Source of the DNA: Gymnopus androsaceus JB14
Taxonomy: Eukaryota > Basidiomycota > Agaricomycetes > Agaricales > Omphalotaceae
Reading direction: 5' to 3'
Assembly (NCBI GenBank): GCA_009733575.1
Contig: ML769482.1
Span: forward strand, 62,001 to 126,000
Length of the DNA: 64,000 nt
In this document: positions 33,256 through 45,846 of the stretch, piece by piece
How the letters are laid out: every line of letters begins with the position of its first letter
Numbering within the stretch: the first letter of the stretch is position 1
Translations under genes and position numbers: made by a program
Notes under the pieces: generated by a model
What the model was told of the DNA's origin: nothing
What the model saw: only the letters and a program-made list of their open reading frames with translations
The model's database searches: none

Positions 33256-35285
33256 TCAACTCACGAAGCGGTACATCCCCTGCATTCTCATCCTCAGAAA
33301 GCATTTACCGGGGAATGTCTTTCTTTCAGGTGAAAGCCAAGCATCGTACAGACTATGGTTCATGGGAATGTTTTCAATGAGGTTCTTCCGAACGATTTCC
33401 CAACCACGCCCATTATAGTGCAATCCCAGGACTCGGATAAGCTGCTGCAGATGGTTATGGATAACGGTATGGTACATTCTCGCATATACGTCGTCCAAAT
33501 CTGGCGCAATGATGCTGTGTCCGGAAACAACGTCGAGTTGAACACCAGTTGACGCGAACAGTGTTTGAGGATGTACCCGAATTCCGCCAAAATCACGAAT
33601 AATGAATCCCAAAATTTTCTTTGTCTCCAAGTCAAACCGAGCCACGCAATTCTGCGGATGAGCTTCAAACGCAACACCATTGTGCAGAACGGAAGGGAGG
33701 AAGGCTTTGAAAAAGACGCTGACGAACTCGTCGAGCCATTTGAGTCGTTTCTCCTCGCTAATCCAGCTCGAAAACACGAATGACGGCAGGGAGATGTCCA
33801 TCCTTTCCGTCATGACCACTTTCTACCAGCGCAGTACACACTATTAAACGTTCGCCGCGAGCCTCACTGTTGAGCTCGTGCGCTTCCCGCACGATAGCGG
33901 CGCAGTGCTTGGCGACATCGGTGTCCGGATGAGAATGAACTACGCTAGCTAATTCTTTGGCAACAGTGAGGATGCTAGGATCCATCGTAATCGCAGGAAC
34001 GACTTGCGCAGAGAACCTGGGTCCAAGATACGCTGAGGCCGGTGATATAGTCCTCACCGCGGACGTGAGCTTGATTCCGACACCCAATTTCAGGGATAAT
34101 GACTGGTAAACATCGGGAACGACAACCGACCTGTAATGTTGGGAGCCAATCAATCAATACTCGATAAGGGCAAGTTATCGTGGCTCACCGAATGCTTTGC
34201 TGAGCGAGCAGAGGTAGACTAAAGTTGGGAGGGTATATAACAGCCTCTCCGAACTTTTCCTCGATATGAGCAACTTGTAGCTCGTGGACAGGAATGACAA
34301 GATAGTCTACGGGGATAGACAGTGCTTGCCCGGCAGTTTTGGCTACAGCTTGTCGGAGAGGTTCCGTGAGTTCCTCAAATTCGTATGTTATCTTCAACGA
34401 CGATTTCGGCAGCGCAATAAAACGTAGCTTGGGATGATATAAATCAAAGCTACCTGGAGAGATGTCTTGCATCGGAGGCAAGAACGCACGGGTCTTGTGC
34501 ATCTGAGACAATCGAGTAAGTCGGTAGACTCATCTAGAAGTAGAGTGATACGGACCGGATGCGTTGGGTGACCCTCAACAATAGATTGCTCCCATTCTAC
34601 ACTTGAAGATGAAAATAGAGGAGCTTTCGGAGGGTGCTCGTATGAATACTCTGTGATGCATGTGAGGACAGAATGATTTCCACTGGAACCTGTTACGCAC
34701 TCTGCCATCGAACGGAGCTATCGAGTTCGTCAGCAATCTCCTTGATCATGGCTTCTTGAACATTATAGCTGGCTGAGAATTTGGACCAGAGCAAAAGCGG
34801 GTCGAGAGAAGAAGCAACTGTAAGCTCTTCACATAACTGCCATCCAGGAGCATCAATTCGAGCAAGGATTGATTGACCCAGTTCGAGATGCTGTAGAGTC
34901 TTGATTAGCACTGATAACAGTAAATCGCATGGGACAGACGTACATCGCTATGATTTTTCCCTTCCACAACTTCTAAAGTTAAAGGGAGCATGTCCATCGG
35001 GTCCAAGAGACCAATCTCTGGACCGCGAGGATCAGCACTGTCATGCTTGAAGACAGGGATGTGCCGGAGCAGAACTATAGCCAGAATATCCGATACCTTA
35101 TATGGATCGTTTAGCGACTGTGGTGGTCGAGAGGACACCTCGCCAGCCAGTAACACACAGAATCCAATGGCTTCATCATATCCGGCTAGAGAAAAATAGA
35201 GAGCACGAGAGAGAGATTCGGTGACCAGGCAAGAGAGGAGACGCGAGGTGGTTGCAAATTTGGCTCTTTCTAGCACTATCGACAT
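33256..35285 (-). CDS. NRPS-independent siderophore (IucA/IucC-type) synthetase, one frame break
   Basis: NIS synthetases condense citrate or a dicarboxylate with amines or alcohols, using ATP, to make hydroxamate or carboxylate siderophores. The start is the ATG at 35285. After introns at about 34950 and 34690 (donor GTGCGT), VEWEQSIVEGHPTHP joins MHKTRAFLPPM across a phase-0 intron, giving the NIS signature GHPxHPxxKxR. Later come FGEAVIYPPNFSLPLLAQQS, RTISPASAYLGPRFS, AHPQNCVARFDLETKK, GFIIRDFGGIRVH and, at the end, FPGKCFLRMRMQGMYR, all conserved blocks of the family. Between VIRVFELD and SEEKRLKWLDEF (about 33757-33763) the frame shifts by one extra base and a TAG appears. Full length is about 600 residues, as usual. 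The family is mainly bacterial, so an old transfer is likely; the introns show the gene has long been at home in a fungal genome. Confidence 0.85.
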
Positions 35286-35518
35286 GTTGTATCTGATGAA
35301 AGAATCAGTGACTGCGAAGGTATTTTGCCTTTGCTGTCTCCTTTAGGAAGCGATTTCCATCACATCATTTTGGAAGAACATGCTACCATTGCCTGAAGTA
35401 CCTATGAAAGAGCTATGATGACACGAAGGAGTTCACGGTTTAGACCAAGTTTAGACAGCCTCTTCACGGTTACGGCCCCGGCGGCCCGTACTTTCTTTGC
35501 TTTCTCCATGTTGGTTGG
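35286..35518. promoter_or_regulatory. divergent promoter, siderophore synthetase / GCP4
   Basis: 233 bases between the two start codons. I do not see a convincing GATA-pair (HGATAR) iron-repressor site, but the region is short enough to share elements. Confidence 0.3.
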
Positions 35519-37933
35519 ATGATTGCGGAGCTTCTTTTAGTGCTTGGTGGGCATCCATCGTCTCTTTTCCCCAAAGATCACACCATCCATCCATCATTCT
35601 CACCTCTCCTGCATCCGGGTGAGCGCCAGTGCATCGAATCACTTGGAATCTGCGGGTTCCGGTACAGAACAATCCAGAGATCTTGTGCCCAGCTTCAGTC
35701 TTCGTCTTCCAGATATGTTTCTGCTATATGTTCTCAAATAAGACATATACTTAAAGATGAATACGAGACGTTGGTTATAAGTACAGAGGAAAAGGTACTC
35801 AGGAATGACGCGAATTTCGTGGGTTCTCGTTCGTTTGTCCCGCTCTCTTCTATTCGAGCAACCTTTGCGGAATGGGACGCTCCTCTTGCCTCTTTGGTCA
35901 CTTTAATGGAGGAACTAGAGTCGAGAAAGGATATCCAGCCAGGTCCTCTGATCGACTTACTTTTGGAACGCTCAAAGACAGGCGTTAATCGCATAGCCAG
36001 CATATTCACCCAACTCTCCCATGCTGTTGAACGCGTCTGGCGTGTTCAACTTATAGCATTCATCGTTCATGGCTCCATTTCAGCCGTGGACCCACTTGTT
36101 TCTGAATCTTACGCGTTTCTCGAGGGTTCCGTGCCTTCCTGCATTTCCGCTCAGTCTCGAGGTACGTGAACCGATTCGGAATGATATGCCCTCCCTCAAT
36201 TTTAACCATGCTCAGACTCTATACTATACATCGGACGCGCCATAGCCACGGTAAAAGCTGCGAAATGGCAAAAACAACTTCCGACAACTCTGGCATTAGA
36301 GCATGCAAAAGCGCTCGATAGTGTTTTCCCAGATGACCAGCCGAATTTCGATAGGGTTATTTCGCAGATCAGAACTAGCGTCAGTGAATGGCTTTGGATG
36401 AACGTCCTAACTTTACAAGCGGTAGAGGAAGCTGTTGATACATTGTGCGTTTTCTTTGGAATCAAATGTACTTGGCATTCACAAATAATTATAGCGCAAA
36501 TTATTTTCTTCTCCGGAATGGAGAATTCAGTTTGTCTCTCATTCGCGAAATTGAGCGTCTGAAAATCTCTCGGCTTACTGTCCGCTCGAGGTCGACCACC
36601 ATGATACGAGAACAGGATCTTAATCTGGCTCTCCTCCGCGCCTCATTAGGCACCACAGCTCAGCACGATCCTGCTCTATCACACCTCCGGATCCTTCTCC
36701 CTTCCGGTCCTCTTCGACCATTACTCCCTTCTCTCGGCGGGGCTCTAACAAACTCCCTGTCTCAATCGACCGCAAGTCCGCTTGACTCTTCTCTCTTCAC
36801 CGGAGCCCTTCTCGGAACGCCTCTTCAACTTACCTACGCTGTCTCCTGGCCTCTTGATCTTTTCGTGCATCCCACGGAACTATCTTCCTACGGAGCCCTC
36901 TTTTCATATCTTTCCGCTCTCCGAAAAACACACAACAGTATCCACACCTGTTGGTCGTCACTGTCTAACACTCAGCGCGCTCGACGGCGATGGACAGGCC
37001 TTGGCGAAGGCGGAACAGCAGGAGATTTAGAGGCCCGGAAAGAGCTGTTGAGGTGTGGGTGGGGTGTAGTAAGGGACGCTGGATGGTTTTTGGATACCCT
37101 CCTGGGCTATGTTATGATTGATGTCGTGGATGTCGAATACGGACGATTAAAGAAACAACTGAGATCTCAAGGCGGAGAGGACGAGCATAGGAAACATGGT
37201 TCAATGTCCACGGAGCCATCTACCACAAGTGTGCATGGTAAACAAGCATCGATGCCGACTTCACGCAGTACCGCGTCGAATTTAGGCGGTCCCACTTTGA
37301 CCAGGTTGGATTTTACGACTCTGCGCCAAATCCACGCAACATACCTTGACAGACTCCTCACGGGATGTCTTCTCACGAATCCGGAAGTGACTGCTGTATT
37401 GGCGAGTATCTTTGAAGTTTGTGAGCGGTTTGTAGCTCAGGTGGAGAGGTGGGGAGGGGACATTCTGCCAGCGTTGTTGTTTGAGGGATCATTAAAGGGT
37501 GGAGATGGTGAGGAAGTAGGTGCGTTGGTAAAGGAACGACGTGCGATTGTCATTGAAATCAATGAGGTTTGTGCTGCTCTATCATTTAAAGTCCTATTTC
37601 CGACTAAATCTTTTGTAGACACTGCATGATCTCCTCATAACATTTTATGAGCACCTATCCTCTTCGACATTCCAACGACCCTTTGCATCCTCCTCTGCGG
37701 ATGCATCCAAGTCCATGGCAATGGGTGGCCATACAACATTCAACATGTCGCGGATCCCGATGCCCAATGCGTCAAAGTCTCGAATGCCGAGCGACAAGAC
37801 AGAAAGCATGGATGTAAGGAGACACGTCGAGAGGCTGATGCTGAGATTGGATTTCAATGGTGGTTTTTCAAAGTTTAGCTGGGGAAAGAAGGGCAAGAAT
37901 GATGATATTCTTGGTGATTTGGCGGGCTCGTAG
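35519..37933 (+). CDS. gamma-tubulin complex component 4 (GCP4-like)
   Basis: It builds, with GCP2/3/5/6, the gamma-tubulin ring complex that nucleates microtubules at the spindle pole body. Four exons (35519-36161, 36216-36444, 36495-37566, 37619-37933) sum to exactly 752 residues. The start MIAELLLVLGGHPSSLF is the standard GCP4 opening (M-E-LL-AL-G-PG--F). GRIP1 features include LHPGERQCIESL; between exons 2 and 3, TFANYFLLRNGEFSLSLIRE is the conserved Spc97/Spc98 block. GRIP2 features are LTYAVSWPLDLFVHPTELSS, YGALFSYLSALRKTHNSIH and LRQIHATYLDRLLTGCLLTN. A charged insert (residues about 560-600) is unusual. The short length compared with GCP2, 3, 5 and 6 supports GCP4. No frame break. 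Confidence 0.88.
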
Positions 37934-38275
37934 CTACTGTATAACTGAGATCTGTTGTACTTGTATTATATACTACTTGTTAAACTCGACCCTTCTTGAG
38001 TCCAGGGTTGCTTTTTACTATTTAGCGCCCGGGAGCGATCAAAAAAATCTTGTTTCGGGACGCAACGGTGGACGGGACGCAAACGGGGCCTGGGTAGAAT
38101 ACTTGGATGCAAAGAGTAGCTCTGTTAGGTGCAAAGGTGAGAAAACATAAAATCTTGTGCGGAGTTAGCTTTTTACGGCGTTAACTAGACACTATTTATG
38201 TCTGGTCGGACAAATACGGTTCAGCGCCTTTCTTCACAGCTGCGTCTGCTTTCTTCTCAACCATCACCTGCTGAG
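37934..38275. other. intergenic, promoter of the pyrophosphatase gene
   Basis: About 340 bases; GCP4 3'UTR and pyrophosphatase promoter. A CT-rich stretch near 38210-38270 is typical of highly expressed fungal genes. Confidence 0.4.
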
Positions 38276-39471
38276 ATGACCTCTCGTTAGTTTTATTTGT
38301 ATTTCTTCAATATTTCATCTAAATATCTGCTAGAATTTACTCCTCGCCTTATTGGTGCACCCAACACATTTGGTACGTCCCCTCCTGTGCTCATCGTTAC
38401 CTCCATCGATTAATGTCTATCCAGACCATCGCGTCTTCATTGAGCAAAATGGCTCGGTCCTCTCCTCCTTCCACGACATCCCTCTCTTCGCTGACCAAAA
38501 CAATGGAATCTTTAACATGATTGTCGAAGTTCCTCGTTGGACCAACGCCAAGATGGAAATCAGCAGAGAAGAGCCCTTCAATCCTATCAAGCAGGATGTG
38601 AAGAAGAACCGTCTCCGTTTCGTCCGCAACTGCTTCCCTCACCACGGTTACATTTGGAACTATGGTGCTTTCCCTCAGGTCTTGTCTTGCTCGTTATCGG
38701 TACTACATCAGTCTAATCTTGATCGCTAGACCTGGGAAGACCCCAGCCAACAGCATGCTGAGACAAAGGCCAAGGGCGACAACGATCCTCTCGATGTTTG
38801 TGAGATCGGTGAACAAGTTGGATACGTCGGCCAGGTCAAACAGGTCAAAGTTCTCGGTATCATGGCGCTGTTGGACGAGGGTGAAACCGACTGGAAAGTC
38901 ATCGTCGTCGATGTCCAGGACCCTCTTGCCTCCAAGCTTCAATGATATTGAGGATGTCGAGAGACATCTTCCTGGCTTGATCAGAGCTACCAATGAGTGG
39001 TTCAGGTGCATGTCTTTCTTCTTCCTATTTCGACCTGTTCCTCATTTTGCTTTTCTGTAGGATCTACAAGATTCCCGATGGAAAGCCCGAGAACACCTTT
39101 GCCTTCTCCGGTGAAGCCAAAAACAAGAAATACGCTACCGAAATCATCCATGAATGCCACGAGGCCTGGCGTCGTCTGATCACTGGGGAAACTGCCCCAG
39201 GCGGCATCTCAATGTCCGATAGGTTCTCCTCTACAGCTTGAGGACAACCTTGTTAACACTTGATCAAACAGCGACAACATCACAATTGCTAACTCTCCTG
39301 GATTCGTTAGACGCGACGACCCCAAGTATACCAGTGTGCCACCTGCTTCTGCCAAAGCCCCTGCGCCGATTGATCCTTCGGGTGAGTTGTTCCAACTGCC
39401 ATACAGTCAAATGCTTACACCTATCATTCATAGTCTCCAAGTGGTTCTACATCTCCTCTGCGCAGGTTTGA
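38276..39471 (+). CDS. IPP1: soluble inorganic pyrophosphatase, one frame break
   Basis: The enzyme hydrolyses pyrophosphate in the cytosol and drives biosynthesis forward. Seven exons (38276-38285, 38335-38373, 38425-38678, 38730-39005, 39061-39213, 39272-39381, 39434-39471) give [29 protein letters not shown], the metal-binding [20 protein letters not shown] (three catalytic Asp), [27 protein letters not shown] and the end [11 protein letters not shown]. The exons add up to 880 bases, that is 293 codons plus one base. The surplus base sits at about 38936-38945, where SKL should continue [10 protein letters not shown] but the frame gives a TGA. Since this gene is usually single-copy and essential, the extra base is most likely a sequencing error. 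Length 292 fits fungal enzymes. Confidence 0.92.
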
Positions 39472-39701
39472 TCAGTAGCGTAACCATGTCTAAAACCAGA
39501 AAACTGTCATCTCAAACAAAGTATCTCATCGTATAAACCAACAAATTCATAACAGTTCTGTGAGGTTGAGCAAGCAGTGAATTAGGATTATCGTAGTACA
39601 GACATCAAAACGACCAGAAAGATTTGTGAAAGTTCAAGTAATACAGAGCGCGGGATAGCTACAGAGCAAAAGCGATACTATTGTCGTGTGACGACCTTTT
39701 T

Positions 39702-42700
39702 CTAGGTACCCGGAACTTCAGGATACTTGCAATAAGCATCTTGTATAGATGTCACCGTCCACGTTCCTGCGCATGAAGTTATTAGTACAAATGTGGAGGT
39801 AAGAACTATGAACGTACCCTCCAAAGCAGAAAATATCGAGTACTCATTCGAGTATATCCGAGAAACTGTATGTGTTTCAAGGACTTTGCCTGGCTTTCTA
39901 CCAGTAGCCAGCTCCGCTCGCTGATAAGTAAATGTAAATGGCGGTGAACCGACGAGTGTAAACAAGATCTCTGCTTGGTCGCCTAGAAGAACATAAACTT
40001 TAGATCAACCACCAAAGAAGCGATCTGACGCACCCTCATGAATGTCTTGATAAATCCTCTTTCCTTGAGCAACTTTTGCGGAAGGCAAGGGGTGCACTGT
40101 AAACCGCAGATCGGTTATTGATGCCTTGCATGTCTTTTGTTGGTGAGCGATAGAAGTTACGGTAAACTCTCCAGGAAGCTGCTGAATTAGAGAGAATGGC
40201 GACACTTTGGCCTCTTGAGTGTAAGCCTTGCCATTGATTCGGTACCTGTTGGTCCAACTTAGCAGTTAATCTGAACGAACACCGGTAGACGCACCCTACA
40301 GACCAGGGCGGAGTGCCCTCAAGCTGGAACTGAGCTACTTGGCCAACACAAAAGTCTTCTCGACGGTCTACGGGCACGATAGAAGCTGTTTCTGCCACAT
40401 CTACCCATAGTGAAGTTGCCAACGGATCGAGGGTAGCGTGTGCACAGTGCGATGCATCCGCAACAGACTCTATGACAATTAAATGAGGCCCGATAGCGTT
40501 GAACTGGTAGTTCAAATTGATTTTCCAAGTGTGGTCGTATACTTCGATTGTCTGCCGGTCGACATGGCTAGCCGCTATGTTTTTGATGGAAAGCTCGATT
40601 TGGAAGGGAGGTTTGCCTTCCAGTACCACCGTACCATCATCCGAGGAGAGCTTATCGAGGGGAGTGAACTTGTCGTGCAGACAATACATTATCCTGTTGC
40701 GGTTTGCAAACCGAGCCGTAGGGCGAATAGAAACTTGCTGCTCGAAAACAAGTCGGTCGGAACGAGGTATTAGTGTGTTTCTGTGCTTCTCGAGCGGATA
40801 ATTTCCGTCGCCAATCTGCTTGACTTCGTAGTATACTCGGCCAGAGTCTGAAGTATGAAGCTGTAATCGAGCTCGCGGTTGTATGCTGTTGAGAACAGGC
40901 TGATCGATTAGTCTGGTCCCTCCATACTCGTTGCCAAGTGCAATGTTATGCATGATTTGGAACGGAGGACGACCTAGAAGTTAATTGAGAGACAGAAAAT
41001 CGATATAAAAAGCGTACGCACCAGTCAAATCAAGGTCAACGTGGTCATCCATACCTTCGCATATTGGCGGTAAGATATATGAACCATTCAGAGGTTCATA
41101 CGTGGCTGGGGTTTGTTCGGTCAGCTTAACAGTGGGTCTGGGAATCCAGTCTACACGGTAGTCCGAGGCGTCGGCAACGACGGATCCAGGACACTGAGCG
41201 TCAGATATCTATGCCAACGTTGTTAATATGTAGTCCAGTTTGCAGTCAACGAACGAACCTCGAGAATCTCATATATCCCTTTTTTTGTAACTTCGAGAGG
41301 TTGATTAGGACTCTTCAATGTCACAGAAGACACCGTCCCATCCCCGACATGGCGATAGCTCATCTTCCATGGCTAGCTTGATGATTAGCACTATAGACAA
41401 AGTATACGCGGGAGACTACTCACACTTTCACCAGTCAATCGAAGAGGTAGACTTGCTTTTTCGTGATCGAGCACAGTAACGTTACGTTTACCATCGCTGC
41501 TATAAAACTTGACGGTCGGCTAATATCCAGAGAAATCAGTACCGAAAGAACAGAACCAAACAAGCCGAACTGCGTACTCTTAATCTCTTGACATGCACGG
41601 ATATTCCGGGGACCGAGATGGGGAGTTTGCATTTCGACTTGTCCTCAACGCTAACTATTTTGACATGAGTAAGAGGGAGGCCAGTTTAAGAAATCGGACA
41701 TTACTAACCTAGATCAATTTCAAAGGTTCCACCTTTTTGGTCTACTGCCGTAGGAATTGGTATTTCTAGTTTCTTGCGATTCGAAGTGATATTGGAGAAT
41801 GTAAGAATTTCTGAGCTTTGCGGCCCAACGATCTGGAGCTCAACATTCCAAGGCGGGGATCCCTAAACCACAACAATTAGAGATGGAAATCCAGCAGTCA
41901 ATATAACACCACTCACGCGCAATTCGACCTCAACGTCAATGATCTTACCCTCACAGCTACTCATGGCCTTTTTCCTCCCGAGTCCTTTGGGCACACCTAC
42001 AAAGTCGGCAGACGCAGGCGGATGGATGATTTGATCAATGCTAGGCCCATCTATTTCAACCCTCTGGTAGTTTGCGTCGCTTATCTTGGTAAAGGTAAAA
42101 GTGTAGTGACCACTTTGTTCAGGTTGTAGCGTGAATTGACCTCTGGAGGTGGGGAAAGTTTTAGACGTCTCCTTCGGTGCTTCCGAATCTTTCTTGACTT
42201 GGTAGTAAACTTGGAAGGGCGGCGTGCCATGTAGTACAAGAGTGGCGGATACACCTGTATCGCCCGAACTGTCAAGTTCGATGAGGTCCGAACAGGTTAT
42301 TCACTGAGAATCAAGGCATACCATTCATGAATTTTTTGCCATTCAATCTCTGCAGTGGGAATAGGTTTTTCGACGACATTGCACGATTCTGGGGCAAGAA
42401 CATCACCAGAACACCACTATAATACACAAATTAGCTTTGGATGGAACGAGCAGATATAGGAAATTCACTTTGCCCTTCACCCCAGTTATAACGTATTCAC
42501 CAGGGGCGTTTGCACCAACTGTCAGATCTCTTCGACTTCCTTGGGTAGAAAGAGTCTTGCGCCAAGGCTTGAAGCGTTTGTTCCCTTTATCACTGAGATG
42601 AGGTTGATATTTCAATGATATCTCCCATGGAGCGTCTAGAACATCCGCTTCAATAGTGGAAACCGTCAAGGCTGATTCTGACCCGATTGCAAGGGCAACC

Positions 42701-44183
42701 GGATGCTCTGGACTGCAGTGTTTGAAGGATATCGATGGACGTCGTAACACAGTGAAAGACCTCACGACGTGATTGTTCTGTGGAGTGCTACCGATGCTAC
42801 CGCCTATGAGCATCATGTTTCCAGCGGCATCCATAACTTCTTCTAATGCGTAGATGTGACTACCAGGTGTATCGAGCGAAACTGTAAGAGGGACTTGAAT
42901 TTGTTCAGCGTCAGCGGCCCATCGAGCGAATCCTTCGGTAGTGACCATCTGGGTAGAATGGTCAGAGAAGGGATGCGATTGGGAATGGCCTCCTCCTTCG
43001 ATTCCCTCGACGAGAAATTTCTCCATTCTACCATTGACGGTTCTGGACCATCGAAGTTGTAGCGGCGGTACCCCGCTAATGTCCATCATTAGCTGTACAT
43101 CGGTTTCTTGGCCAGAGCACCGAATATTGTCATCCGCATGTTTATCAGGAGTGAAACCTGCTCGTGGGCAGGGTGCTATCGTCACTTCCAATGGAATCAC
43201 TAGTCGAGCTTCGATATTTGACGAATCAAGCACTCGCTCCAACCGGAGAATTCCTGGTTTGGAGAGGCGAATGTGAACAAGCGTCTGCGTTCGTTGAAGG
43301 GACTGAGATGAATGGTTTGGAACGGGGTCGTCATCGTACTCGTCGTACTCATCCATTTCTTCGTGTGAAGCGGGACGCATGAGTTGAAGTGCTTCTACAC
43401 GCGCCTTCTCGATTGCTCGCAATTCCTTTCCAGACAAATCGTGGAACTCGGGTTGGCCGGGATTGAAACCAAGAGGCGTGACGGAGAATCTGAGGCTGAC
43501 AAGATGGTTCGTGTTATTGAGCAGGATAGGCACGAGGACATCCCCAGTCGATGGTAGACAAAAAGCCTCTTCATAGGGATTTAACTGTGCAGTGCTTATT
43601 GGAGACATCTTGACAGTATGCTGGCCAAGCAAATGCCCATCACTCTGCACTTGGGATGAGGACAAAAGACCAAAAGTTAACGGGCCAAGGATGCTCAGAA
43701 CGCTCGAGGATTCTGGCGTATAAGCAAGGTCATTTTGACCTTGAAGAACGTTAGGTCTGTAATAATAGTGATAATACCAGTAAATGCTCACCCGTTCCGT
43801 CTCCCCATATATTTATCCTTATACCTCCAAAGACCAGGCCATCAAATAAGCATAACGAGATGATCTGAAGGGCTATGACGGCTTTTCCATAGTTAAGTCG
43901 CGGTATTCGTAGAAATGCAAGAAGAATGCAGTAAGCGGTGTCGAACAAGAGCCACTTTTGACAGAGATATATTCTGTTTTCCGGGGATAGAAAGGATGAT
44001 ACAACGTCCACGGCCTTACATGCCTACAGATAAAGATCAGCCTGGTTTTTGGGCACGTAAATGTCCAAATTTCTTTACCTGCAAAAGCACGCCTAAGCCA
44101 AGAATATACCAACGCTGAGAAGGTACATCCAGATATTGTTCCGAAATTAATGTTGAGGGTGGCTTCTTGCCACTGGCAGACAT
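39702..44183 (-). CDS. POM152: nucleoporin POM152-like, Ig-repeat membrane nucleoporin
   Basis: POM152 anchors the nuclear pore in the envelope and forms the lumenal ring. The start is the ATG at 44183 (MSASGKKPPSTLISEQYLDV, then QRWYILGLGVLLQ). The next exons carry hydrophobic segments (LLFDTAYCILLAFLRI, AVIALQIISLCLFDGLVFGG) and INIWGDGTG. The long lumenal part is a chain of Ig-like/cadherin-like repeats, each with a [GD]-PP-[FW] core: LDAPWEISLKYQ, LHGTPPFQVYYQ, RGSPPWNVEL, GKPPFQIELSI, EGTPPWSVG, VGSPPFTFTYQRAE. The stop is TAG at 39704-39702, after YCKYPEVPGT. There are about ten or more introns; I checked the N-terminal, one middle and the C-terminal junctions and found no frame break there. 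Estimated length is about 1250 residues, as in the family. Confidence 0.85.
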
Positions 44184-44594
44184 ACTGCGGTAATTCAGTG
44201 AGGACTGCGCGCGTAGCAAAGTCGAGGAGGATGATGGGAGCGGAGAAGAATGAATAAATAGTAACGTGACCGCCAGCTTCTTTAACACATCCCAATCGAG
44301 ACCTAACGCGATCTATCGATATCGGAAAGTATTCTCAACTCACCTTTATGCCAGGAGCATCTTAGTTTCCAAACTGCTGACCTTTTTTCTGCGGCGCACT
44401 GCGGCTGTCAAACACAATCATCCGCGTTCTCTTCTAACATCTTTGCGGCCACTTTTCCAGGTGAGTCTATACTGTATAACTATAAGGTTTAGAAGCACTT
44501 CTTCAAAAAACCTCATGTCTGCGACACGTGCTGGGTCTTTCTGTTCGTCTTTCTGGCTCTTGCTGCGCTCCTCGTACTGCCCATACTTATAGCA
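44184..44594. promoter_or_regulatory. divergent region, POM152 / RNase III-like
   Basis: About 410 bases. On the minus strand a plausible 5'UTR intron (donor GTGAGT near 44344, acceptor GTTAG near 44302) belongs to the POM152 transcript. On the plus strand an ATG at 44595 begins the next gene. Confidence 0.4.
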
Positions 44595-45685
44595 ATGGTC
44601 CTCGTTGATGACTATCCCCAGCAATTCTACAGCAGCACCAAAATGAACACTCAAAATATCCCTCCTCTTCCTAAAATCGACGGCGACGTCGATTTGACCT
44701 TGTCGGTCTTCACTCATCCGTCGTTGGATAGCAGATATGGAGCCGACCCCAGGTTATACGATAATGACCGCCTAGCTGTACTGGGTGAGCAGGTTTGTGC
44801 ATCGATAAACACATCTATCCAGGTATAAGTAATCAGTCCATCTCTAGGTCTTGACACAAGCAATTACGCACTACCTCTTCAGCAAACAACCACCTTTGAA
44901 CTGCGATCAAATCCAAGTATGTATTTCTGGTTATCAGTATTACCCTTCTTTGATCCTTTCTCAGATAGAGCGCGCTAGTTACCTAGAAGAAGCTCGGATT
45001 GACCGATGGCTCGACGCTTACGATTTGAAGGGAAAGTTGCGCTGTGCTCCAGAGCAGGCCGTTCAACAGGACCTCAAAGTGGGAATTTTTTCAGCTCTCT
45101 AATGACTGTCACTTATCTGATCATCCGTGTCATAGGCAATGAAGCGCTACTTTTTGACCTATGTTGGTGCAGTGTTCCTGCTCGATGGAATGTTGACTGT
45201 CGAAAATTGGATTGTTCGCTTGATAGACCCTGGTTTCATATCCTCATCCTCAGCTCCTGCCCCGGCTTTTCAGCCTCCACAGCCTCCACAGTATTACCCC
45301 TCACCGCCACCTCCTGCCCCCACCAACCCTCCGCCGCCGTTACCTACATTTCCACCATCAAGCCCTAGCCCGTCCACCTCCACTTCACTGTCTCTGCTTT
45401 CACTTGCCACAGTGAATCAGACTGCGGCTCAGAAACACGCAACAATAAGTTATATTAACGGGCCTTCAACTGGTCCTCCCCATGCTCCTATGTGGACTGT
45501 GTATTGTTCTGGTAAAGATTTGTATTTTCGGAAAGAACAAGAGACTGATTGTACAATGATAGTTAACGGTATAAAATGCGGGACTGGTAGCGGGAAAAAC
45601 ACCAAGATTGCCAAAGAAGCTGCTGCTAGAGAAGCGTATGTTTTTGCTTCTCCTAACACGATATTGTTGTTCACGCAGCGATTAG
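44595..45685 (+). CDS. RNase III-fold plus dsRBD protein, catalytic residues lost
   Basis: The start is the ATG at 44595 (a second in-frame ATG is at 44643). The N-terminal half follows the RNase III fold: LTLSVFTHPSLDSRYGADPR, DNDRLAVLGEQVLTQAITHY, ASYLEEARIDRWLDAYDLKG, MKRYFLTYVGAVFLLDG. The signature N-E-R-L-E-x-L-G-D reads NDRLAVLGE, and the second acidic pair (D..FEAYVGA) reads KRYFLTYVGA, so all main metal-binding acids are changed. A Pro-rich linker of about 60 residues (PPPPAPTNPPPPLPTF) leads to a dsRNA-binding domain: WTVYCSGKDLYFRKEQ, GTGSGKNTKIAKEAAAREA. With a donor at GTATGT near 45638 the chain ends at 45685; reading through or a later donor would add up to about 60 residues. 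Mitochondrial ribosomal mL44/MRPL3 has the same dead-RNase III plus dsRBD plan and is the best alternative. Confidence 0.65.
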
Positions 45686-45846
45686 GTTCTTCGCAATGGG
45701 ATGGGACAGAGCGTAATATTATACTTCGTGCAACAGGACAAAGCAGAGAATTTTTGGCTTTTTTTGGCTTTGAGAATATCTATATCTTACTCTTACAATC
45801 TAACCTCCGAATCTGTGCTATTAAATACATAATACAACATACAACA

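Noticed and set aside
40036..40953. A separate 305-residue protein gene
   Set aside because: It is a set of POM152 exons plus intron read-through. The GTGCGT donor after PPWSVG restores the POM152 frame.
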